This document shows positions 56,665 to 64,000 of a stretch of DNA of 64,000 bases, piece after piece. Numbering within the stretch: position 1 is the stretch's first letter; each line of letters opens with the position of its first letter. A program made the position numbers and the translations under genes. Under the pieces are notes generated by a model, which worked only from the letters and a program-made list of their open reading frames with translations, did no database searches and was not told the origin of the DNA. The stretch comes from Comamonadaceae bacterium OH2545_COT-014 (GTDB lineage Bacteria > Pseudomonadota > Gammaproteobacteria > Burkholderiales > Burkholderiaceae_C), in NCBI GenBank assembly GCA_003859965.1, contig RQYR01000015.1:1-64000 (forward strand), read 5' to 3'.

Positions 56665-58977
56665 ATGCGTCCCATGGATTCTGATCTTCTTCATGCCCAC
56701 GGCAACCCAGACGCCGTGGCCGGCGCCGTCACCACGAACCATGCAGGCGAGGCGGCCCCCGCCCAGCCCTTCGCCGACATCGTGATCCGCCGCATGGCCT
56801 ACTTGCGCGGCCCCAGCATCTGGACCTACCGGCCGGTGATTGAAGCCGTGGTGGACATTGGCGAGCTGGAAAACTTTCCCTCCAACACCTTGCCGGGTTT
56901 TTATGAACGCCTGACGCGCTGGCTGCCTGGCCTGATCGAGCACCGCTGCAGCGTGGGCCGGCGCGGCGGCTTTCTGATGCGCCTGCGCGACGGCACCTGG
57001 CCGGGCCACATCCTGGAACACGTGGCGCTGGAGCTGCAAACCCAGGCCGGCATGAAAACCGGCTTCGGCAAGGCCCGCATGACGCACGAGCAGGGCGTGT
57101 ACAAGGTGGTGATCCGCACCCGTGATGAGGCCGTGGGCCGCGCCGCCATTGAGGCCGCACGCGATCTCGTCATGGCTGCCATCAACCACCGGCCGTTCGA
57201 CGTGCCGGCCGTCATCGCCCGCCTCAAGGACATGGTGGATCGCCGCTGCCTCGGCCCCAGCACGGCCAGCATCGTTGAAGCCGCCAGCGAACGTGGCATC
57301 CCCGCCCTGCGCCTGAACAGCGGCAACCTGGTTCAGCTCGGTCATGGCGCTGCCCAGCGCCGCATCTGGACCGCCGAAACCGATTGCACCAGCGCCATTG
57401 CCGAAGGCATTGCCCGCGACAAGACGCTGACCAAGACGCTGCTGTCCGCCTGCGGCGTGCCCGTGCCGGCGGGCTGCGTCGTGCACAGCGGCGCCGAGGC
57501 CTGGGAAGCGGCCGAAGACATCGGCCTGCCGGTGGTGGTCAAGCCGTCGGACGCCAGCCAGGCGCGCGGCGTATCGCTGCACCTGCACACGCGCCAGGAG
57601 GTGGAAGAAGCTTTCACCGCCGCCGAACAGGAAGGCGGCGAGGTCATGGTCGAGCGCTGCATCGCCGGTGAGCCGCATCGCCTGCTGGTGGTGGGCCACA
57701 AGGTGGTGGCCGCCATCCGCGGTGAAACCGCGCGCATTCATGGCGATGGCCGCACCTCCGTGGCCGGGCTGATCGCCTCGCAAATCAATACCGACCCGCG
57801 GCGGGGCGCCGAAGCCCGGCGCCCGCTGGCCCCGCTGAACGTGCAAGACCCCGCCGTGCAGCGCGAGCTGGCCCGCCAGGGGCTCACCGCCGCCAGCGTG
57901 CTGCCCGTGGGCCGCAGCGCCGTGGTGCAGCGCACCGGCAACCTGATACACGACGTGACCGCCCTGGTCCACCCCGACGTGGCGCACCAGGCCAGCCTGG
58001 CCGCGCGCGCCGTCGGGCTGGACATTGCCGGCATCGACCTGGTCACGCCAGACATCAGCCAGCCGCTGGCAGCCCAGGGCGGCGCCATCATCGAAGTGGA
58101 CGCCGGCCCCAGCCTGCTGATGCACCTGCAACCAGCCGTGGGCCGCGCCCAACCCGTGGGCGAAGCCATCGTGGGGCACTTGTTTCCCCCTGGAGAAAAC
58201 GGCCGCATCCCCATCGTGGGCATCACCGGCGGCGCGGACGATGGCCACGCCAGCCTGGCCGCCCGCCTCATCGCCCGGCTGCTGAACCTGAGCGGCCGCC
58301 TCACCGCCCTGGCCTGCGCGGACGGCCTGTACCTCGGCCCGCGCCAGCTTGCCGAAGGCCATTCCCTGGGCTGGGAGGCGGGCGAGCGCATGCTCATCAA
58401 CCGCACCGTGCAAGCCGCCGTGCTGCAAACCACGGCCCGCCACATCCTCACCGAAGGGCTGCCTTATGACCGCTGCCTGATCGGCGTGGTCACGGCCATG
58501 CCCTCGCCCGCCGGCCTGCATGACCTGTACATCACCGAAGCCGGGCAGATGCCCGGCATCATCCGCACCCAGGTGGACGTGGTGCTGCCCAGCGGCTGCG
58601 CCGTGCTCAACGCCGACGATCCCGGCGTGGCCGAGCTGGCCGGCTACAGCGATGGCGACGTGATCTTCTACGCCACCGATGCCGCCAACCCCGCCGTTGC
58701 CGCCCACCGCGCCAGCGGCGGCCGCGCCGTGCTGGCCAACGGCAGTGCGCTCACCCTGGCCAAAGGCCGCAGCGAAACCACCTTGCTTGACCTGGCAGCT
58801 CCGGCGTTTGCAGCGTTCGCCAACCTGGCCGCCAGCGCTGACCAGCCCGCCCGCGCGCATGACATTCGCCCGGCCGTCATGGCCGCCGCCGCCGCGGCCT
58901 GGGCGCTTGGCATTGCCCCGGACCTGATCCGCGCCGGCTTGCAAAGCCAGGGCCAGCCCCTTGGCGCCAGCGCCTGA
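56665..58977 (+). CDS. Cyanophycin synthetase-like protein CphA' with degenerate ATP sites
   Basis: 770 aa (767 if the ATG at 56674 is used). The N-domain (LRGPSIWTYRPVIEAVVDIG) has GHILEHVALELQ with H115-x-x-E118-H119. An ATP-grasp domain follows, but its loop reads KPSDASQARGV where CphA has KPQDGNQGKGV. The Mur-ligase-like domain has GITGGADDGHAS (from ~519) in place of GTNGKTTT. The protein ends where the Mur C-terminal lobe would begin. Comparable to the second paralogue (CphA') of Cupriavidus and Nitrosomonas, or to CphA2. It may be a partner of CphA rather than a full polymerase. Confidence 0.9.
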   Translation: MRPMDSDLLHAHGNPDAVAGAVTTNHAGEAAPAQPFADIVIRRMAYLRGPSIWTYRPVIEAVVDIGELENFPSNTLPGFYERLTRWLPGLIEHRCSVGRRGGFLMRLRDGTWPGHILEHVALELQTQAGMKTGFGKARMTHEQGVYKVVIRTRDEAVGRAAIEAARDLVMAAINHRPFDVPAVIARLKDMVDRRCLGPSTASIVEAASERGIPALRLNSGNLVQLGHGAAQRRIWTAETDCTSAIAEGIARDKTLTKTLLSACGVPVPAGCVVHSGAEAWEAAEDIGLPVVVKPSDASQARGVSLHLHTRQEVEEAFTAAEQEGGEVMVERCIAGEPHRLLVVGHKVVAAIRGETARIHGDGRTSVAGLIASQINTDPRRGAEARRPLAPLNVQDPAVQRELARQGLTAASVLPVGRSAVVQRTGNLIHDVTALVHPDVAHQASLAARAVGLDIAGIDLVTPDISQPLAAQGGAIIEVDAGPSLLMHLQPAVGRAQPVGEAIVGHLFPPGENGRIPIVGITGGADDGHASLAARLIARLLNLSGRLTALACADGLYLGPRQLAEGHSLGWEAGERMLINRTVQAAVLQTTARHILTEGLPYDRCLIGVVTAMPSPAGLHDLYITEAGQMPGIIRTQVDVVLPSGCAVLNADDPGVAELAGYSDGDVIFYATDAANPAVAAHRASGGRAVLANGSALTLAKGRSETTLLDLAAPAFAAFANLAASADQPARAHDIRPAVMAAAAAAWALGIAPDLIRAGLQSQGQPLGASA

Positions 58978-59146
58978 AAGCGCCCTGTCCGAACGCCATG
59001 CCCGGCCCCGCCGCCAGACCAAGATGCCCCATACGCTTTTTACAAGCCAAAAACACCTTCAAGGCTTGAGACACGGACGTTAGAAGCTATATTTTTCATA
59101 GTTCTCAGCGTCGACGGCCGTACGGGGCCGATTTGCACCGTTGGTG

Positions 59147-59201
59147 CCTTCTTTGTGTCCCCGTTTTCTTGGGGTCCCTTCTTGGTGTCCCGTTTGCCTG
59201 G
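59147..59201 (+). repeat. Two direct repeats upstream of cphA
   Basis: CCTTCTTTGTGTCCCCGTTT (59147 on) and CCTTCTTGGTGTCCCGTTT (59177 on), 30 bases apart, in the 249-base gap before cphA. They end about 25 bases before the start codon, so they lie in the leader or promoter. Confidence 0.65.
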
Positions 59202-59226
59202 CGCTCCACCTTCCTGAAAGCAGTTC

Positions 59227-61932
59227 ATGGAAATCACCCGCATCCGCGCACTGCGCGGCCCCAACCTCTGGAGCCGCCACACGGCTATCGAAGCCGTGGT
59301 GGCCTGTAGCGAACCCGAGCGCGACCTGAGCGCCACCCCTGCCTTCGAGGCCCGCCTGCGCGAGCTTTTTCCCGGCCTGGGCGCCTTGCGCTCCAACCGG
59401 CCGGGCGTGCCCGTTTCCCTGCCCCATGCGCTGGAGCTGACCGCGCTGGCACTGCAGGCGCAGGCCGGCTGTCCCGTCACCTTCAGCCGCACCACGCCCA
59501 CTGAGATGCCGGGCGCCTTTCAGGTGGTGGTGCAGTACACCGAAGAGGCCGTGGGCCGGCTGGCCTTTGAAAAGGCGCAGCAGCTGTGCCGCGCTGCCGC
59601 CAGCCGCCTGCTGAACCCCGCTGCCGAAGATGACAGCCCGGCCTTTGACCTGGCCGCCGCGCTGGCCGAGCTGCGAGAGCTGGATGAGGACGAACGCCTC
59701 GGCCCTTCCACGGGCGCCATCGTCAATGCTGCGCTGCAGCACGGCATTCCCTGCAAGCGCCTCACGCGCGGCAGCCTGGTACAACTGGGCTGGGGCAGCC
59801 ACCAGCGGCGCATTCAGGCTGCGGAGGTGGACGGCACCAGCGTCATCGCCGAATCCATCGCGCAAGACAAAGACCTGACCAAGAAACTGCTGCACGCCGC
59901 TGGCGTGCCCGTTCCGGCTGGCCGCCCCGTTGCCAGTCTGGAAGATGGCTGGGCCGCTGCGCAAGCCATTGGCCTGCCTGTTGTCGTCAAGCCGCAAGAC
60001 GGCAACCAGGGCAAGGGCGTTACCGTCGGCATTGTCGATCGCGGCCATTTCGAAGTGGCCTACCAGGCTGCTGCGCGTTACGGCGGCGTGATGGTGGAGC
60101 GCTACCTGCCCGGCCACGACTACCGCCTGCTGGTAGTGGGCGACAAACTGGTGGCGGCCGCCCGGCGTGATCCGCCGCTGGTCACTGGCGACGGCCGCCA
60201 CACGGTGCGTGAACTGGTGGATGAGGTCAACCGCGACCCGCGCCGTGGCGCTGGCCATGGCACTTCCCTCACCCGCATTCGTATCGACGACATCGCCGTG
60301 GCCCGCCTGGCCGCGCAGGGGCTCACGCCTGAGAGCGTACCCGCCAAGGGCCAGCGCGTGGTCTTGCGCAACAACGCCAACCTGTCCACCGGCGGCACCG
60401 CGACCGACGTAACCGACAGCGTGCACCCCGAAGTAGCGGCCCGCGCCGTGGAAGCGGCGCAAATGGTGGGTCTGGACATCTGCGGCGTGGACGTGGTGTG
60501 CGAGAGCGTGATGCAGCCGCTGGAATCGCAAGGCGGCGGCATCGTCGAAGTCAACGCGGCGCCCGGCTTGCGCATGCACATCAGCCCCTCTTTCGGCAAA
60601 GGCCGTGACGTGGGCCGCGCCATCATCGAGCACATGTACCCGGACGGCGGCAATGGCCGCATTCCCGTCATCGCCGTCACCGGCACCAATGGCAAGACCA
60701 CCACCGTGCGCCTGGCCGCGCATCTGCTCAAGGCCCACGGCCTGCGCGTGGGCATGACCAACACCGACGGCGTGTACGTCAATGGCCGCCAGACCGACAG
60801 CGGCGACTGCTCCGGCCCGCGCAGCGCGCGCAACGTGCTGGCCCACCCGGACGTGGATGCCGCCGTGCTGGAAACCGCACGCGGCGGCCTGCTGCGCGAG
60901 GGGCTGGCCTTCGACCGCTGCGACGTGGCCATCGTCACCAACATGGGCGCGGGCGACCACCTGGGCCTGAACTACATCACCACGCTCGAAGACCTGGCGG
61001 TGCTCAAGCGCGTCATCGTCAAGAACGTGGCGCCTGGCGGCATGGCCGTGCTCAACGCCGCCGACCCTGCCGTGGCGGCCATGGCCCCGCACTGCCCGGG
61101 CCGCGTCACCTTTTTCGCGCTGGACGGCACGCACCCCGTCATCGACACCCACCGCGCAAAAGGCCAGCGCGTGGTGTACGTGGAGCGCGGCGACATCATC
61201 TGCGCCGAAGGGCGCTTCAGCAAACGCTTGCCGCTGGCCCGGGTGCCGCTCACGCGCGACGGACAGATCGGCTTTCAGGTGCAGAACGTCATGGCCTCCG
61301 TGGCCGCCGCCTGGGCCTTGGGCCTGCCCTGGGCCACCATCCAGCGCGGCCTGGCCAGCTTCATCAGCGACACGCACGGCGTGCCCGGCCGCTTCAACGT
61401 GTTCGACTACCGTGGCGCCACGCTGATTGCCGACTACGGCCACAACCCCGACGCCATCGCCGCCCTGATTGATGCCGTCAACAACCTGCCTGCCCGCCAG
61501 CGCAGCGTGGTCATCAGCGGTGCGGGCGACCGGCGCGACGAAGATATCCGCGCCCAGACCCGCCTGCTGGGCGCGGCCTTTGACGAAGTGTTTCTCTACC
61601 AGGATGCCTGCCAGCGCGGCCGCGCAGACGGTGAAGTGCTGGCCCTGCTGCGCCAGGGATTGGAAGGCGCGCACCGCACGCGGCATGTGGAAGAAATCCA
61701 GGGTGAGCTGAACGCCATTGACCACGCGCTGGCCCGTCTTTCAGCGGGAGACTTGTGCCTGATCCTGATCGACCAGGTGGAACTGGCGTTGGCCCACATT
61801 CAACAGCAGGTACAAGCCGCCCGCCCGCCACGCCGCCGCAAGGCCGCCGCAGCGGCAGCCCCGCGCGCATCCGGCACGTCACGACTGACGGCAACCCACG
61901 CCGCTGGCGGCACGCATTCATTGCACCTGTGA
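59227..61932 (+). CDS. cphA: Cyanophycin synthetase
   Basis: Polymerises Asp and Arg, with ATP, into the nitrogen-storage polymer cyanophycin. 901 aa. The N-domain (MEITRIRALRGPNLWSRHTA) is followed by an ATP-grasp domain with KPQDGNQGKGV, which adds Asp. The Mur-ligase-like domain has P-loop GTNGKTTT at ~486 and a full C-lobe (HGVPGRFNVFDYRGATLIAD YGHNPDAI), which adds Arg. A basic Ala/Arg tail ends it. In the N-domain the HxxEH element of CphA' is HALEL (H67, E70, no second His). It follows CphA' in the same direction. Confidence 0.97.
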   Translation: MEITRIRALRGPNLWSRHTAIEAVVACSEPERDLSATPAFEARLRELFPGLGALRSNRPGVPVSLPHALELTALALQAQAGCPVTFSRTTPTEMPGAFQVVVQYTEEAVGRLAFEKAQQLCRAAASRLLNPAAEDDSPAFDLAAALAELRELDEDERLGPSTGAIVNAALQHGIPCKRLTRGSLVQLGWGSHQRRIQAAEVDGTSVIAESIAQDKDLTKKLLHAAGVPVPAGRPVASLEDGWAAAQAIGLPVVVKPQDGNQGKGVTVGIVDRGHFEVAYQAAARYGGVMVERYLPGHDYRLLVVGDKLVAAARRDPPLVTGDGRHTVRELVDEVNRDPRRGAGHGTSLTRIRIDDIAVARLAAQGLTPESVPAKGQRVVLRNNANLSTGGTATDVTDSVHPEVAARAVEAAQMVGLDICGVDVVCESVMQPLESQGGGIVEVNAAPGLRMHISPSFGKGRDVGRAIIEHMYPDGGNGRIPVIAVTGTNGKTTTVRLAAHLLKAHGLRVGMTNTDGVYVNGRQTDSGDCSGPRSARNVLAHPDVDAAVLETARGGLLREGLAFDRCDVAIVTNMGAGDHLGLNYITTLEDLAVLKRVIVKNVAPGGMAVLNAADPAVAAMAPHCPGRVTFFALDGTHPVIDTHRAKGQRVVYVERGDIICAEGRFSKRLPLARVPLTRDGQIGFQVQNVMASVAAAWALGLPWATIQRGLASFISDTHGVPGRFNVFDYRGATLIADYGHNPDAIAALIDAVNNLPARQRSVVISGAGDRRDEDIRAQTRLLGAAFDEVFLYQDACQRGRADGEVLALLRQGLEGAHRTRHVEEIQGELNAIDHALARLSAGDLCLILIDQVELALAHIQQQVQAARPPRRRKAAAAAAPRASGTSRLTATHAAGGTHSLHL

Positions 61933-61934
61933 AA

Positions 61935-61955
61935 ACAGGCCGGGGGCCGGCCTGT
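61935..61955 (+). terminator. Hairpin after cphA
   Basis: Perfect nine-base stem ACAGGCCGG/CCGGCCTGT with a GGG loop, two bases past the cphA stop, then GTCGTCTTG. It lacks a strong T-run, so termination strength is uncertain. The remaining gap to 62215 shows nothing else. Confidence 0.5.
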
Positions 61956-62215
61956 GTCGTCTTGCTCGGCGCGGGTTTATACGCCCTTCCCGCCCTCACA
62001 ACCTTTGCACCCCCTTTACGCCCCTTTTACGCCTGCTAAAGAGCGCTTTGCGGAAAGACCGAGGGCGCGCGGCGGGCCATGGGCGGTTTTGCGTGCCTGA
62101 CGCGCCACCCCGGTTATTGCAGCACCGCCAAGCCGCACACAGTGACCGCGCCGGACTGACACTGGCGTGAAACGCCCCTGGTAGCCGCGAGTCGCGTCAG
62201 CACACGCTGGCGGCA

Positions 62216-62755
62216 TCAGCGGCTGAAGCGCGCCAGCTCGCGCCGGATGCCTTCGATATCGCTCTGGTTGCGTTCGATCGCCGCCTTCATCTCAGCCACG
62301 CGGTCCAGATATTTCTGGTAGTTGCGTGCCTCGCCGCCAATCTTGTCCGGTTCGCCGTTGTTGTATTCCTTGACCAGCTCGGCCTGCCGGGCTTCGGCAC
62401 GGCGCAATTCGTTTTCAAGAATGGCCTTGGCATCCGCATCACGCGCCCGCTGGGCAGGCGAATCATTGCGCGGCGCGGAAGGCGGCGCGCTCACCACGCG
62501 CGCCGGCGAACCGCTGCCGCCACCACCGGACGATGCCGCGGGCTGGCGTGTGGGCAAACGCGGCACGGTGCCGCTGACCACGGTGACGTTTCCCCCTTCC
62601 ACCACACGGCAGTCCTTGCGGTTGGCGGGCAGGCGGTTGGTGTACTCATTGCCGCAACGGTAAATGCGGTCTTGCGCCAAGGCTGGCTGGCTGGCCAACA
62701 GCCCCGCGCCCGCCCAAACAGCGGCCAGACTGAACAGAAGCGAAATGGATTTCAT
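62216..62755 (-). CDS. DUF4124-like exported protein
   Basis: 179 aa with a signal peptide (MKSISLLFSLAAVWAGAGLL, cut after ALA). Mature RIYRCGNEYTNRLPANRKDC is a DUF4124-like Cys pair region, followed by a Ser/Gly/Pro-rich linker and a long helical C-terminal part rich in Glu, Arg and Lys that is likely a coiled coil (AILENELRRAEARQAELVKE...). Periplasmic; function unknown. It commonly lies just downstream of glnA in betaproteobacteria, as here. Confidence 0.83.
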   Translation of the reverse strand: MKSISLLFSLAAVWAGAGLLASQPALAQDRIYRCGNEYTNRLPANRKDCRVVEGGNVTVVSGTVPRLPTRQPAASSGGGGSGSPARVVSAPPSAPRNDSPAQRARDADAKAILENELRRAEARQAELVKEYNNGEPDKIGGEARNYQKYLDRVAEMKAAIERNQSDIEGIRRELARFSR

Positions 62756-62861
62756 CAGGGCGTCTCCACGCGCCTGCCAACTTGGCAAACGCCTGTAACA
62801 ATAATGAACAAGTATCGGTGAATAGAGGGCTTTCACCAAGCCGTGTTCCCCGCCAAACGCC

Positions 62862-62888
62862 AAAAAGGACGGCTCTGGCCGTCCTTTT
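62862..62888 (-). terminator. Intrinsic terminator of glnA
   Basis: Read leftward: AAAGGACGGC, loop CAGA, GCCGTCCTTTTTGG. It lies about 90 bases past the glnA stop. Confidence 0.88.
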
Positions 62889-62973
62889 ACATTTGCAGCG
62901 CAGCCGTGGCGCAACAAACACACCGGTATCAAGCCGGTGCGCAAGGCCGCCCGGTGGCTGCCGTGCCGGCTGG

Positions 62974-64000
<1,027 letters not shown>

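Noticed and set aside
56656-61725. Long minus-strand frames opposite both cyanophycin synthetases
   Set aside because: Low-complexity His/Gly/Ala translations, no start signals; shadows of cphA' and cphA.

Overview
The window looks like a chromosomal segment of a GC-rich betaproteobacterium of the order Burkholderiales, most likely Comamonadaceae. The reasons are the gene content (tandem cyanophycin synthetases, phasin, betaproteobacterial minor-pilin cluster, rimP-nusA-infB-rbfA-truB order), the strong GC3 bias, and short dispersed repeats of the kind common in Acidovorax/Comamonas-like genomes. This placement is inference. I recognise 53 protein-coding genes, one of them (glnA) cut by the right edge. 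I found no rRNA or tRNA genes, no CRISPR array, no prophage and no intact insertion sequence.

Layout: 0.5-4.1 kb holds acs (acetyl-CoA synthetase) divergent from gor (glutathione reductase). 4.2-11.2 kb is a type IV pilus minor-pilin/adhesin operon, fimT-pilV-pilW-pilX-pilY1-pilE. 11.5-22.8 kb is mixed metabolism and regulation: an lldD-type FMN dehydrogenase, an EamA exporter divergent from an Lrp regulator, a GntR regulator, an SDR enzyme, an MscS channel, a sodium:amino-acid symporter, a CsbD protein, hemW-rdgB and an OmpA-like protein. 22.9-27.6 kb is a complete iron surface-signalling unit (ECF sigma, FecR, TonB receptor with an STN domain). 27.7-31.8 kb has pdxH, a phosphate transporter with its DUF47 partner, and an SmtB-like metal sensor next to a His-rich protein. 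32.0-41.6 kb is a leftward translation operon, rimP-nusA-infB-rbfA-truB, followed by a GNAT acetyltransferase, a macrodomain protein and typA.

41.9-51.8 kb is a tightly packed ten-gene rightward cluster resembling an aryl-polyene/lipid export locus: ACP, membrane protein, AMP-ligase, hotdog dehydratase, LpxL-like acyltransferase, LolA-like carrier, MMPL exporter, halogenase-like flavoenzyme, PlsC-like acyltransferase and GT2. It has no ketosynthase or ketoreductase. The flavoenzyme carries both the halogenase WxWxIP motif and a candidate catalytic Lys79. 51.9-53.5 kb has a nitroreductase and a phasin. 53.8-61.9 kb is a cyanophycin locus: a DUF1854 protein and an ABC transporter, divergent from two cyanophycin synthetases. 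The first synthetase (CphA') has altered ATP loops and no Mur C-lobe but keeps an HxxEH motif. The second (CphA) has intact ATP sites but lacks that motif. The window ends with a DUF4124 protein and glnA, so nitrogen storage and assimilation lie side by side.

Two dispersed repeat families run through the window. One is an approximately 175-205 bp MITE-like element whose termini repeatedly supply or abut stop codons. The other is an approximately 55-65 bp element (called R1 here), found mostly between genes but once in frame inside truB and once forming the 3' end of the MMPL exporter gene.
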